From Xaviernesmea rhizosphaerae (GTDB lineage: Bacteria; Pseudomonadota; Alphaproteobacteria; Rhizobiales; Rhizobiaceae), in the NCBI RefSeq assembly GCF_001938945.1, contig NZ_MKIO01000039.1:237198-301197 (forward strand): a stretch of 64,000 nucleotides of DNA, in the 5' to 3' direction. Below the pieces are notes generated by a model. That model was not told where the DNA came from. It saw only the letters and a list, made by a program, of their open reading frames with translations, and did no database searches. Below are positions 43,595-53,115 of the stretch, piece after piece (the first letter of the stretch is position 1; each line of letters starts with the position of its first letter). A program made the translations under genes and the position numbers.

Positions 43595-44449
43595 ATGCGC
43601 ACGACCCTTGCCGCCCTGCAAATGTGCTCCGGCACCGATCCTCATCGCAATGCCGAGGCGATGGAGCGTCTGGTGCGCGCCGCCGCCGCCAAAGGCGCGC
43701 ACTATGTGCAGACGCCCGAGATGACCGGAGCGCTGCAGCGCGACCGGGCGGCGCTTCGCGCGGCGCTGAAGCCGGAAGAAGAGGACGTGATTGTCGCCAC
43801 CGCCCGGCGGCTGTCGGCCGAGCTCGGCCTTTACGTCCATATCGGCTCCACCGCCATCGCCCGACCGGATGGCAAGATCGCCAATCGCGGCTTTCTCTTC
43901 GGCCCCGATGGCGCCCGCCTCAGCCATTACGACAAGATCCATATGTTCGACGTCGATCTCGACAATGGCGAGAGCTGGCGCGAGAGCGCGGCCTATACGC
44001 CGGGCGAGACCGCGAGGCTCGTCGATCTGCCCTTCGGCCGCATGGGCTTCGCCATCTGCTATGACGTGCGCTTTCCCGAGCTGTTCAAGGCCCAGGCCCA
44101 GGCCGGGGCGGAGATCATGACGCTGCCGGCCGCCTTCACCCGCCAGACGGGCGAGGCGCATTGGGGGGTTCTCCTGCGTGCCCGCGCCATCGAGAACGGC
44201 ATGTTCGTGATCGCCGCCGCGCAAGGGGGCGTGCACGAGGACGGACGCGAGACCTATGGCCATTCGATGATCATCGACCCCTGGGGCCGGGTGCTGGCCG
44301 AAGCCGGCGATGCCGGCGAGGAGATCATCCTGGCAGAATTCGACCGCGCCGATGTCGCGGCTGTGCGCGGCAAGATCCCCAACCTCAAGAACGGCCGCAG
44401 CTTTGCGCTCGACGCCCCGCAGGCGCGGGCAAAGGACGATGCCGCGTGA
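43595..44449 (+). CDS. carbon-nitrogen hydrolase (Nit1/deaminated glutathione amidase-like)
   Basis: A 284-residue member of the nitrilase superfamily. The catalytic triad is visible: Glu in QTPEMTG, Lys in SHYDKIHMFDVDL and Cys in GFAICYDVRFPE; a second Glu is likely in the middle. Close relatives (Nit1) hydrolyse deaminated glutathione, a repair reaction that fits the neighbouring grxC. The start MRTTLAALQM is taken at 43595; a TTG at 43577 overlapping the grxC stop is possible. GTGA overlap with the next gene shows coupling. Confidence 0.88.
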   Translation: MRTTLAALQMCSGTDPHRNAEAMERLVRAAAAKGAHYVQTPEMTGALQRDRAALRAALKPEEEDVIVATARRLSAELGLYVHIGSTAIARPDGKIANRGFLFGPDGARLSHYDKIHMFDVDLDNGESWRESAAYTPGETARLVDLPFGRMGFAICYDVRFPELFKAQAQAGAEIMTLPAAFTRQTGEAHWGVLLRARAIENGMFVIAAAQGGVHEDGRETYGHSMIIDPWGRVLAEAGDAGEEIILAEFDRADVAAVRGKIPNLKNGRSFALDAPQARAKDDAA

Positions 44450-44874
44450 TCCGCTTTTCGCTGTCTTGCGACCAGGCGCATGATTTCGACGCCTGGTTTT
44501 CCTCCGGTGCCGATTTCGACCGCCAGGCCGAGGCCGGCTTCGTCAGCTGCCCGCATTGCGGCTCCAGCGCCGTCTCCAAGCGGCTGATGGCGCCCTCCGT
44601 CGCCACGGCCCGCAGCCGCGAGGCGCATCAGCAGCTTGCCATGGATGTCCAGCGCGGCGAGGTGATCGCCAAGCTGCGCGACATGGTCAAGACGATCAAG
44701 GAAAACGCCGAGGATGTGGGCGAGCGCTTTCCCGAGGAGGCGCGCAAGATCCATTACGGCGAGGCCGACCAGCGCGGCCTGATCGGCAAGGCCTCGCCGG
44801 AGGAGGCGCGCGCGCTGATCGACGAAGGCATCGAGATCGCCCCGCTGCCCGTGCTGCCGGACGATGTCAACTGA
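44446..44874 (+). CDS. DUF1178 family protein
   Basis: A 142-residue protein starting GTG at 44446 inside the previous stop (GTGA overlap). The N-terminal half is IRFSLSCDQAHDFDAWFSSGADFD with the zinc-ribbon-like CPHCGSSAVSKRLMAPSV; the C-terminal half is helical (LRDMVKTIKENAEDVGERF) ending in GIEIAPLPVLPDDVN, the family mark. Function unknown. Always found near grxC and ubiG in rhizobia, so a link with redox or quinone metabolism is a guess. Confidence 0.9.
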   Translation: MIRFSLSCDQAHDFDAWFSSGADFDRQAEAGFVSCPHCGSSAVSKRLMAPSVATARSREAHQQLAMDVQRGEVIAKLRDMVKTIKENAEDVGERFPEEARKIHYGEADQRGLIGKASPEEARALIDEGIEIAPLPVLPDDVN

Positions 44875-44905
44875 ACGTCTGGCAGCGTATGGTCTTCCTC
44901 TGCCT

Positions 44906-45652
44906 TCAGGCCGGCCGGCGGGCGATGATCATGTAGTTGACGTCCATGTCCTTCGACAGCGCCCAGTGATTGGCGAAGGGATTGAAGAACACGCCGGTGC
45001 GGTCTGAGATCGTCAGGCCCGAAGCCGCCAGCGGCGCTTCGAGTTCCTCCGGACGCACCAGCTTGTCATATTGATGCGTGCCGCGCGGCAGCCAGCGCAG
45101 AACGTTTTCGGCCGCGAAGATGGCGAGCGCGGCCGCCTTCATCGTCCGGTTGATGGTGGCGACGAACATCAGCCCGCCGGGCCGGAGCATCGAGGCGCAG
45201 GTGGACAGGAAGAAGGGCACGTCGGACACGTGCTCCACCACCTCCATGTTCAGAATGATGTCGAAGGTCTCGCCGGCCTCGGCCAGCGCCTCCGCCGTCA
45301 CCGCGCGGTAGTCAACGCTCACGCCACTGCCGGCCGCATGCGTCTGCGCAATCTTGATGTTCTTCTCCGAGGCATCCGCCCCGACGACGGATGCGCCCAT
45401 GCGCGCCATCGGCTCGGACAGGAGCCCGCCGCCGCAGCCGATGTCGAGAAGCCGAAGGCCTTCCAGCGGGCGCGGCGCCTTCGCATCGCGGCCGAAGGCT
45501 TCGGAGGCCTTGTCGCGGATATAGGCAAGGCGCACCGGGTTGAACTTGTGCAGCGGCTTGAACTTGCCATGCGGGTTCCACCACTCCGCCGCGAGCGCGG
45601 AAAACCGGTCGACTTCGCTCTGGTCGATGGTGGTGCGGGCGGCGTCGGTCAT
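44906..45652 (-). CDS. ubiG: ubiquinone biosynthesis O-methyltransferase UbiG
   Basis: A 248-residue SAM methyltransferase that performs both O-methylations of ubiquinone synthesis. SAM motif I is LLDIGCGGGLLSEP, and SEVDRFSALAAEWWNPHGKFKPLHKFNPVR at the start is highly typical of UbiG; the membrane-associating insert and LNMEVVEHV are also present. The methionine at 45652 is the family start, although the frame is open to 45727. It converges with DUF1178 across a 31-bp gap. Confidence 0.96.
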   Translation of the reverse strand: MTDAARTTIDQSEVDRFSALAAEWWNPHGKFKPLHKFNPVRLAYIRDKASEAFGRDAKAPRPLEGLRLLDIGCGGGLLSEPMARMGASVVGADASEKNIKIAQTHAAGSGVSVDYRAVTAEALAEAGETFDIILNMEVVEHVSDVPFFLSTCASMLRPGGLMFVATINRTMKAAALAIFAAENVLRWLPRGTHQYDKLVRPEELEAPLAASGLTISDRTGVFFNPFANHWALSKDMDVNYMIIARRPA

Positions 45653-45824
45653 GGGGGCTATCCTTTGTTCTCGGGGCAAGAGGTCGGCCAGGGGAGGGAG
45701 GAAGTCAAGAGGCGGCCCACCCGTCATCCTGTCGCGCCTGTGCAGGATGGCGAGAGTCGGGCCGCTTGTTCAATCCGTTTCGCGGCTCGCTCCCTTGAAG
45801 CATGGCCGCCTGACGGGGCTGCGT

Positions 45825-46709
45825 TCAGATCTCGCCGGGAAGGGCCTCGCCGCGCAGAGGCGAAAAGACCGCCTGAATGCGGGCGGCGAGCGCGTCGATG
45901 GCCGGTGACGACCGTGTCGGGTTGCGTTTGAGCAGCACGCGCGAGGCGTCAACCTGCGGAAAGCCGTCTTCCGCGCCCAGGGCGCGGCAGCCCGGCGGGA
46001 TGGTGGAGCGCGCCAGGGGGGCGATCGCCAGTCCCGTCGTCACGGCTGCGATCATGCCGGACGCTGTGTCGCAGGAAAAGGCCTGGCGATAGGCGATGGC
46101 ATGCTGGTCGAGCGACCGCAGCGCATAGTCCCGGCACCAGCTGGAGTTCCAGTAGACGGCGATCGGAACCGGCGAGCGGCGATGGCAGTCATGCAGCGTC
46201 GAGGTGACCCATACGGTCGGGTCGTAGCCCAGCACATCCCGCGGCTCTGTGGCATGGACATCGAACATCACGGCCAGGTCGAGCTCGTCGCGCTCCAGCG
46301 CGGCAAGCTGCTGCGCGCTGAAACCGCAGAAGACGCTGACCTCCGTGGTCGGATGCTCGCGCCCGAAGGCGGCGAGCGCCGCCGGCAGGAAGGTGCGGGA
46401 ATATTCATCGGGAATCCCGACCCGCAGCGGCCCCCGGATATCCGGCTTGCGCATCATCGCGGCGGTCTCGTCCAGCAGCGAGATCACCGCGCGGGCTTGC
46501 GGCAACAGCCGCTGGCCGGCCGGCGTCAAGGACACGCCGCGGGAGCTGCGGCGAAGCAGCGGATGGCCCGCCGCCTCTTCGAGCCGCCGGATCTGCATGC
46601 TGACGGCGGACTGCGTGCGGCCGACCGCGAGCGCGGCATGCGTAACATTGCCGCGTTCGGCGACGGCCAGGAAGGTGCGGAGAAGATCGCTGTCGAGAGA
46701 GGGCGGCAT
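45825..46709 (-). CDS. LysR-type transcriptional regulator
   Basis: A 294-residue LysR regulator: winged helix-turn-helix (LRTFLAVAERGNVTHAALAVGRTQSAVSMQIRRLEEAAG, about 9-47), linker helix, then an effector-binding domain (GPLRVGIPDEYSRTFLPAAL and later). The start MPPSLDSDLL at 46709 is preferred to the earlier open frame. The divergent DUF1127 gene begins 102 bp away, the usual place of a LysR target. This pair interrupts the ubiG-lysC neighbourhood of other rhizobia, so it may be a recent insertion. Confidence 0.88.
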   Translation of the reverse strand: MPPSLDSDLLRTFLAVAERGNVTHAALAVGRTQSAVSMQIRRLEEAAGHPLLRRSSRGVSLTPAGQRLLPQARAVISLLDETAAMMRKPDIRGPLRVGIPDEYSRTFLPAALAAFGREHPTTEVSVFCGFSAQQLAALERDELDLAVMFDVHATEPRDVLGYDPTVWVTSTLHDCHRRSPVPIAVYWNSSWCRDYALRSLDQHAIAYRQAFSCDTASGMIAAVTTGLAIAPLARSTIPPGCRALGAEDGFPQVDASRVLLKRNPTRSSPAIDALAARIQAVFSPLRGEALPGEI

Positions 46710-46811
46710 TGTGCAATCGTTCCAGCTGATGCCTGCCATCTTTACTATTCGTTTCACTGATGTTCAGAGACCTCGCATGCTGCCGTCTCCCAAGGCTGGA
46801 CGAGGCAGGAC

Positions 46812-47030
46812 ATGTGGCGATGGGCAAGACGGACTTTCGGTGCCGCCAACCGGCGAATGGCGGTGGAACGGGCGCGGCGACGGGCGCTCGCGATCCTGCT
46901 TCGTCGCAATGACCGACGTCTTCTGTCGGACGCGGGCCTCGATCCGCTGCCCCATACGCTGATGCTGCGCCAGGCAAGGCGCGGCGACAGCGCGCAGAAT
47001 GCCCTCCGAAGCCCCGGTGACGACACGTAA
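46812..47030 (+). CDS. DUF1127-type small protein
   Basis: A 72-residue basic protein with the DUF1127/YjiS-like helix ALAILLRRNDRRLLSDAGLDP, the family signature; the start MWRWARRTFGAANRRMAVER is Arg-rich. DUF1127 proteins are small regulators, reported to affect phosphate, phosphonate and RNA metabolism in Agrobacterium. GAGGCAGGAC precedes the ATG. It is divergent from and probably regulated by the LysR gene. Confidence 0.75.
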   Translation: MWRWARRTFGAANRRMAVERARRRALAILLRRNDRRLLSDAGLDPLPHTLMLRQARRGDSAQNALRSPGDDT

Positions 47031-47140
47031 ACCGCCTGTTGCCTGCGCCATTGCGCCTCTGTCACACATCCGCTAAGAAACCGCCGTCTTCAGCGGCTGC
47101 GGCAAAACCTGCGCGGCCTTCAAGCATACCGGTAAAAGCC

Positions 47141-48394
47141 ATGGCACGCATCGTGATGAAATTCGGCGGGACCTCCGTCGCGGATATGGATCGCATCCGC
47201 AATGTGGCCCGCCATGTCAAGCGCGAGGTCGATGCAGGCCATGAGGTGGCCGTGGTGGTTTCGGCCATGTCGGGCAAGACGAACGAACTGGTTGCCTGGA
47301 CGCGCGACGCCTCGCCGATGCATGACGCGCGCGAATATGACGCCGTCGTCGCCTCGGGCGAGCAGGTCACGTCCGGGCTTCTCGCCATAGCCTTGCAGCA
47401 TATCGGCATCAATGCGCGCTCCTGGCAGGGCTGGCAGATCCCGATCCGCACCGACAATGCCCATGGCGCCGCCCGCATTCTCGACATCGACGGCTCCGAC
47501 ATCGTTCGGCGCATGGGCGAGGGTCAGGTGGCCGTCATCGCCGGCTTCCAAGGGCTGGGGCCCGACAACCGCATCGCCACGCTGGGGCGCGGCGGCTCCG
47601 ACACCTCGGCCGTGGCGATCGCCGCCGCCGTCAAGGCCGACCGCTGCGACATCTATACGGATGTCGATGGCGTCTACACCACCGATCCGCGCATCGAGCC
47701 CAAGGCCCGGCGCATGAAGAAGATCGCTTTCGAGGAAATGCTCGAAATGGCCTCGCTCGGCGCCAAGGTGCTGCAGGTGCGCTCGGTGGAGCTGGCGATG
47801 GTGCACAAGGTGCGCACCTTCGTGCGCTCGTCTTTCGAAGACCCGGATGCGCCGGGCATGGGCGATGTCCTGAATCCGCCCGGAACGCTGATTTGTGATG
47901 AGGATGAAATCGTGGAACAGGAAGTCGTCACCGGCATCGCCTATGCGAAGGACGAAGCCCAGATCTCGCTGCGCCGTCTTGCCGACCGGCCGGGCGTGTC
48001 CGCCGCCATCTTCGGCCCGCTGGCCGAAGCGCATATCAATGTCGACATGATCGTCCAGAACATTTCCGAGGACGGCTCCAAGACCGACATGACCTTCACC
48101 GTGCCGTCGAGCGATGTCGCCAAGGCGATGAAGGTGCTGGAAGAGAACAAGGCCCGCATCGGCTTCGACGTGGCGCAGACGGAAAGCGGCCTGTGCAAGG
48201 TCTCCGTCATCGGCATCGGCATGCGCAGCCATGCCGGCGTGGCGGCCTCCGCCTTCCGCGCGCTGGCAGAGAAGAGCATCAACATCAAGGCGATCACGAC
48301 CTCGGAAATCAAGATTTCCATCCTGATCGATGGCGCCTATGCCGAATTGGCGGTTCGCACTTTGCATTCCGCCTACGGTCTCGATAAGACTTGA
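47141..48394 (+). CDS. lysC: aspartate kinase
   Basis: A 417-residue monofunctional aspartokinase that commits aspartate to lysine, threonine and methionine synthesis. The kinase domain opens with IVMKFGGTSVAD and has GRGGSDTSAVAIAAAV and YTDVDGVYTTDPR; two ACT domains (about 268-417) end with SEIKISILIDGAYAELAV. The allosteric sites suggest lysine/threonine inhibition. The ATG at 47141 has a weak ribosome binding site. A terminator hairpin (48419-48447) follows, then ptsP. Confidence 0.96.
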   Translation: MARIVMKFGGTSVADMDRIRNVARHVKREVDAGHEVAVVVSAMSGKTNELVAWTRDASPMHDAREYDAVVASGEQVTSGLLAIALQHIGINARSWQGWQIPIRTDNAHGAARILDIDGSDIVRRMGEGQVAVIAGFQGLGPDNRIATLGRGGSDTSAVAIAAAVKADRCDIYTDVDGVYTTDPRIEPKARRMKKIAFEEMLEMASLGAKVLQVRSVELAMVHKVRTFVRSSFEDPDAPGMGDVLNPPGTLICDEDEIVEQEVVTGIAYAKDEAQISLRRLADRPGVSAAIFGPLAEAHINVDMIVQNISEDGSKTDMTFTVPSSDVAKAMKVLEENKARIGFDVAQTESGLCKVSVIGIGMRSHAGVAASAFRALAEKSINIKAITTSEIKISILIDGAYAELAVRTLHSAYGLDKT

Positions 48395-48418
48395 TTCCTG
48401 CCGAACGCGACGGAAGCT

Positions 48419-48447
48419 GGCGCTCATGGAAACGTTCCTTGAGCGCC
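48419..48447 (+). terminator. terminator between lysC and ptsP
   Basis: GGCGCTCA (48419-48426) pairs with TGAGCGCC (48440-48447), with inner GGAA/TTCC and ACG loop: about 12 bp with one T-T mismatch. TCTTG follows. It is 24 bp past the lysC stop. Confidence 0.65.
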
Positions 48448-48500
48448 TCTTGAATTAGCGGCCGGTGTCCCAGAACGGTGATCGAAGGAGACTTGACGCG

Positions 48501-50768
48501 ATGAGAGACCTTTCTGCAGGTCCCCGCGTTCTTCTCAAGCGGCTGCGCGAACTCATGGCGGAGCCGCTGGACCCGCAGGAGCGGCTTGACCGTATCGTGC
48601 GCCAGATCGCCCAGAATATGGTGGCCGAGGTCTGCTCGGTCTATGTCCTGCGTTCGGACGGCATTCTCGAGCTCTACGCCACCGAGGGTCTGAACAAGGA
48701 TGCGGTGCATCTGGCCCAGCTGCAGATGGGCCAGGGCCTCGTCGGCACCATTGCCGCCAGCGCCCAGCCGCTCAACCTTTCGGACGCCCAGGCGCATCCC
48801 GCCTTCACCTATCTTCCGGAAACGGGCGAGGAGATCTATCACTCCTTCCTCGGCGTGCCGATCCTGCGCACCGGCCGCTCGCTCGGCGTTCTCGTGGTGC
48901 AGAACCGGACGAGCCGCGTCTATCGCGACGACGAGGTCGAGGCGCTGGAGACGGTGGCCATGGTGCTGGCCGAGATCATTGCCACCGGCGAGCTGAAGAA
49001 GATCACCCGGCCGGGTCTGGAGCTCGACCTGTCGCGGCCCGTCTCCATCGAAGGCGCGAGCTTTGGCGAGGGGGCCGGCCTCGGCTATGTCGTTCTGCAC
49101 GAGCCGCGCATCGTCGTCACCAATCTGCTCAACGAGGATACGGATCACGAGCTGTCGCGCCTGGCCGAGGCGCTGGGGTCCCTGCGCATTTCCATCGATG
49201 ACATGCTGTCGCGCCGCGACGTGTCGATGGAGGGCGAGCACCGCGCGGTGCTGGAAGCTTATCGCATGTTCGCTCATGATCGCGGCTGGGTGCGCAAGCT
49301 GGAGGAAGCGATCCGCAACGGCCTGACGGCGGAAGCGGCGGTCGAGCGCGTGCAGAGCGAGACCAAGGCGCGGATGATGCGCCTGACGGACCCATACCTG
49401 CGCGAGCGTATGCATGATTTCGACGATCTCGCTAACCGGCTCCTGCGCCAGCTGACGGGCTATAGCCTGCGGCCGTCGAATGCGGATTTCCCTGCCGATT
49501 CCATCGTCGTCGCCCGGGCCATGGGCGCTGCCGAACTGCTGGATTATCCGCGCGAGAACATTCGCGGCCTCGTGCTGGAAGAAGGCGCGGTGACGAGCCA
49601 TGTGGTGATCGTCGCGCGCACCATGGGCATTCCCGTGGTCGGCCAGGCCACCGGCGCGGTGGCGCTGGCGGAAAATGGCGATGCGGTGATCGTCGATGGC
49701 GACGAGGGCCGGGTGCATCTGCGGCCGATGGTGGATCTGCAGCGCGCATACGAGGAAAAGGTGCGCCTGCGCGCCCGCCGCCAGGCGCAGTTCCGCTCGC
49801 TGCGCGATGTCCCGCCGCTGACGCAGGACGGGCAGCGCATCCGCCTGCAGATGAACGCCGGCCTGATGGTCGATCTGCCGCATCTGGCCGAATCGGGCGC
49901 GGAAGGCATCGGCCTGTTCCGCACCGAGCTGCAGTTCATGATCGCCTCCACCATGCCGAAAATGGAGGATCAGGAAGCCTTCTACCGCAATGTGCTGAAG
50001 CAGGCGGCCGGCAAGCCGGTGACCTTCCGCACGCTGGATATCGGCGGCGACAAGGTCGTGCCCTATTTCCGCGCGGCCGAGGAGGAGAATCCCGCGCTCG
50101 GCTGGCGGGCGATTCGCCTGTCGCTGGATCGGCCCGGCCTGTTGCGCACCCAGCTGCGCGCGCTCCTGCGGGCCGCCGCCGGGCTGGAGCTGCGGCTGAT
50201 GCTGCCCATGGTCACCGAGGTGGCCGAGCTCAAAGCGGTGCGCGAGCTTCTGCAGAAGGAAGTCCAGCGGCAGTCGAAAATGGGCGAGAAGCTGCCGCGC
50301 AAGCTGCAGTTCGGCGCCATGCTCGAAGTGCCGTCGTTGCTCTGGCAGCTGGACGAGCTGATGGAGGAGGTCGATTTCGTCTCCGTCGGCTCCAACGACC
50401 TGTTCCAGTTCACTATGGCGGTCGATCGCGGAAATGCCCGCGTGGCCGATCGGTTCGACGTGCTCGGCAAGCCCTTCCTGCGCATGCTGCGCGAGATCGT
50501 GCGCGCCGGGGAGCGCAACGGCACCTCGGTGACGCTGTGCGGCGAGATGGCCTCCAAGCCGCTCTCGGCCATGGCGCTGCTCGGCATCGGCTTTCGCTCG
50601 GTCTCGATGTCGCCCACGGCCGTCGGCCCGATCAAGGCGATGCTTCTGGCGCTCGATGCCGGCAAGCTGGCCGCTACGCTCAATCCGCTGCTGGATGACA
50701 GGCAGTCGAGCCTCTCGCCGCGCCAGATGCTGATCGATTTCGCCGAGGCGCATTCGATACCGCTTTAG
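48501..50768 (+). CDS. ptsP: PtsP, enzyme I-Ntr of the nitrogen PTS
   Basis: A 755-residue phosphoenolpyruvate:protein phosphotransferase with an N-terminal GAF domain (about 20-165) and the PEP-utilising domains. The phospho-histidine region is EEGAVTSHVVIVARTMGIP and the PEP-binding signature is VDFVSVGSNDLFQFTMAVDRG. It phosphorylates NPr, then EIIA-Ntr, which link nitrogen status to potassium, PHB and carbon metabolism. GAAGGAG precedes the ATG at 48501. The order lysC-ptsP-prfA is standard for the group. Confidence 0.95.
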   Translation: MRDLSAGPRVLLKRLRELMAEPLDPQERLDRIVRQIAQNMVAEVCSVYVLRSDGILELYATEGLNKDAVHLAQLQMGQGLVGTIAASAQPLNLSDAQAHPAFTYLPETGEEIYHSFLGVPILRTGRSLGVLVVQNRTSRVYRDDEVEALETVAMVLAEIIATGELKKITRPGLELDLSRPVSIEGASFGEGAGLGYVVLHEPRIVVTNLLNEDTDHELSRLAEALGSLRISIDDMLSRRDVSMEGEHRAVLEAYRMFAHDRGWVRKLEEAIRNGLTAEAAVERVQSETKARMMRLTDPYLRERMHDFDDLANRLLRQLTGYSLRPSNADFPADSIVVARAMGAAELLDYPRENIRGLVLEEGAVTSHVVIVARTMGIPVVGQATGAVALAENGDAVIVDGDEGRVHLRPMVDLQRAYEEKVRLRARRQAQFRSLRDVPPLTQDGQRIRLQMNAGLMVDLPHLAESGAEGIGLFRTELQFMIASTMPKMEDQEAFYRNVLKQAAGKPVTFRTLDIGGDKVVPYFRAAEEENPALGWRAIRLSLDRPGLLRTQLRALLRAAAGLELRLMLPMVTEVAELKAVRELLQKEVQRQSKMGEKLPRKLQFGAMLEVPSLLWQLDELMEEVDFVSVGSNDLFQFTMAVDRGNARVADRFDVLGKPFLRMLREIVRAGERNGTSVTLCGEMASKPLSAMALLGIGFRSVSMSPTAVGPIKAMLLALDAGKLAATLNPLLDDRQSSLSPRQMLIDFAEAHSIPL

Positions 50769-50914
50769 CGGGCCAAGGGCCGCCAGGCCGTTCGGGTACG
50801 ACGCCGTAGCGCGTCGGCCTGCCGCAGGCGCATTGCCGCCCTCTACCTTACATTGCCGGCGACGACGTCCCGGCGCACCGGGCTCAGCCCGGACCTGAAA
50901 TCTGGAGTTTGCCG

Positions 50915-51997
50915 TTGCCTACGCTTCCCGTTGAAAAAATGCGCGAGCTCGAACGCCGCTTCGGCGAGATCGAAGCGCGCATGTCGGCCGGGCCGGCGGC
51001 CGATGTCTATGTGAAGCTCGCCTCCGAATATTCCGAGCTGCAGCCGGTCGTGGCGAAGATCCGCGCCTATGAGAAGGCGCAGAATGAGCTGACCGACATC
51101 GAGACCCTGCTCGCCGACAAGGCGACGGACCGCGAGATGCGCGAGTTGGCCGAGATGGAGCGGCCGGATGTGAGCGAGCGGCTCGAGGCCCTGGCCAAGG
51201 AAATGCAGCTTCTGCTGCTGCCCAAGGATGCGGCCGATGAGAAGAGCGCCATCCTGGAAATCCGTGCGGGCACAGGCGGCTCGGAGGCTGCGCTGTTTGC
51301 CGGCGACCTCTTCCGCATGTATGAGCGCTATGCCTCGGGCCGCAGCTGGAAGGTGGAAATCCTCTCATCGAGCGATGGCGAGGCCGGCGGCTTCAAGGAA
51401 ATCATCGCCACCGTGACCGGGCGCGGCGTGTTCTCGCGGCTGAAGTTCGAATCCGGAGTCCACCGGGTTCAGCGCGTGCCGGAGACCGAAGCCGGCGGGC
51501 GGATCCACACCTCGGCCGCCACCGTTGCCGTTCTGCCGGAGGCGGAGGAGATCGATATCGAGATTCGCAACGAGGATATCCGCATCGATACGATGCGCTC
51601 CTCCGGCGCCGGCGGCCAGCACGTCAACACCACCGATTCGGCCGTGCGCATCACCCATCTGCCGACCGGCCTCGTCGTCACCAGCTCGGAAAAATCGCAG
51701 CACCAGAACCGTGCCAAGGCCATGCAGGTGCTGCGCTCGCGGCTCTATGACATGGAGCGCCAGAAGGCCGACAGCGAACGCTCCGCCTCGCGCCGCAGCC
51801 AGGTCGGCTCCGGCGATCGCTCCGAGCGCATCCGCACCTATAACTTCCCGCAGGGGCGGGTGACCGACCATCGCATCAACCTGACGCTCTACAAGCTCGA
51901 CCGGGTGATGGAAGGCGATCTCGACGAGTTGATCGATGCGCTTCTGGCCGATTACCAAGCCGACCAGCTGGCCCAGCTCGGCGAGCAGCAGGGATGA
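50915..51997 (+). CDS. prfA: peptide chain release factor 1
   Basis: A 360-residue RF1 with the peptidyl-tRNA hydrolysis motif SSGAGGQHVNTTDSAVRI (GGQ) and the stop-codon recognition region near the middle. No ATG precedes the conserved PVEKMRELERRFGEIEARM; GGAG lies 7 nt before a TTG at 50915 (LPTLPVEKM), and another TTG is at 50909, so a TTG start is read. Its stop overlaps the ATG of prmC by 4 bp, coupling the release factor with the enzyme that methylates its GGQ glutamine. Confidence 0.94.
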   Translation: MPTLPVEKMRELERRFGEIEARMSAGPAADVYVKLASEYSELQPVVAKIRAYEKAQNELTDIETLLADKATDREMRELAEMERPDVSERLEALAKEMQLLLLPKDAADEKSAILEIRAGTGGSEAALFAGDLFRMYERYASGRSWKVEILSSSDGEAGGFKEIIATVTGRGVFSRLKFESGVHRVQRVPETEAGGRIHTSAATVAVLPEAEEIDIEIRNEDIRIDTMRSSGAGGQHVNTTDSAVRITHLPTGLVVTSSEKSQHQNRAKAMQVLRSRLYDMERQKADSERSASRRSQVGSGDRSERIRTYNFPQGRVTDHRINLTLYKLDRVMEGDLDELIDALLADYQADQLAQLGEQQG

Positions 51998-52869
51998 CCG
52001 CCGAAGGGCCCGATGCCGACACGCTCGACCGCCTGCTGGCCACGGCCCGGCAGGCCTTTGCCGCAGCGGGCCTTGCCGAACCGGCCCGGGAAGCGCGCCG
52101 GCTGATCGGCGAGCTGCTCGGCCTTTCCGCGACCGCGCTGATGACGCGGGGAGGGGAGGCGCTCGCGCCCGAGGAGGCGGCGCGGCTGAGCGAGGCGATT
52201 GCGCGAAGGGCCGGCGGCGAGCCGCTGCACCGCATTCTCGGCTGGCGCGAATTTTACGGTCTGACCTTTGCGCTTTCGCCGGAGACGCTCGAACCCCGGC
52301 CGGACACGGAAGTGCTGGTGGACAGGCTCTTGCCGCCTCTGCGCGCGACTGCGGCGCGCAAGGGCACCTGCCGTATCATCGATCTTGGCACCGGCACCGG
52401 TGCGATCCTCATCGCCCTCCTGTCGCAGATCCCGCAAGCGACAGGTCTGGCAACGGATATTTCCGAGGGCGCCTTGTCGATGGCCGCCCGCAATGCCCGC
52501 GCAAATGGCCTGGAAAACCGGGTCGAAACAAAAAAAAGCGACTGGTGGGAAAAAATTTCGGGCAAATACGATGCGATCGTCTCCAATCCGCCCTATATTG
52601 TTTCCAGTGTGATGAGCACATTGGAGCGCGACGTGCTGGATTTCGATCCGCACAAGGCGCTTGATGGTGGTGCGGATGGGCTGGATGCCTATCGCATCCT
52701 GGCCGAAGGAGCCGAAGGCCATCTCGAAGACGAGGGGGTTATCGGCGTGGAAATCGGCTATGACCAGCGGCTCGCGGTGACGGCTCTGTTCGTCGAGCGG
52801 GGTTTCCGGCTTCTAGAAGCCGTGCGTGATTTCGGCGGGCGTGACAGAGCGTTAATTTTTGCCCGCTAG
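51994..52869 (+). CDS. prmC: peptide chain release factor N5-glutamine methyltransferase
   Basis: A 291-residue SAM methyltransferase that modifies the glutamine of the GGQ motif in RF1 and RF2. The SAM loop is IIDLGTGTGAILIALL and the NPPY motif is VSNPPYIVSS. The N-terminal helical domain is normal. Immediate 4-bp overlap with prfA is the family's usual arrangement. The terminator hairpin at 52929 is 60 bp downstream. Confidence 0.95.
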   Translation: MTAEGPDADTLDRLLATARQAFAAAGLAEPAREARRLIGELLGLSATALMTRGGEALAPEEAARLSEAIARRAGGEPLHRILGWREFYGLTFALSPETLEPRPDTEVLVDRLLPPLRATAARKGTCRIIDLGTGTGAILIALLSQIPQATGLATDISEGALSMAARNARANGLENRVETKKSDWWEKISGKYDAIVSNPPYIVSSVMSTLERDVLDFDPHKALDGGADGLDAYRILAEGAEGHLEDEGVIGVEIGYDQRLAVTALFVERGFRLLEAVRDFGGRDRALIFAR

Positions 52870-52928
52870 ACTTGGTTCAAAGCAATCGAAACGGCAAATG
52901 TTGCGGCACCGCTGCATCAAACCTGCAC

Positions 52929-52947
52929 AAAAGCCCGGGAGGCTTTT
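52929..52947 (+). terminator. terminator after prmC
   Basis: AAAAGCC C GGG A GGCTTTT: a 7-bp perfect stem whose 3' arm itself supplies four T. It works in both directions. It lies 60 bp after the prmC stop. Confidence 0.7.
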
Positions 52948-53115
52948 CGCAGATGCCGAAAAAAGGCTTGGAATCAGCGGGAATCATCGCTAGGTTCCCT
53001 GCACGCATCCGGTCGAGGGGCGCTGACCTTGAGGTCTTCCGGTCGCACCGAGACAGAATTTTCGCTCCTTTTGCTCAGGAGCTGCTGAGGTCGCGGGACC
53101 TGATGCGTGTATCTG

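Noticed and set aside
48309..50753. 814-aa open frame on the minus strand
   Set aside because: Antisense shadow of ptsP.
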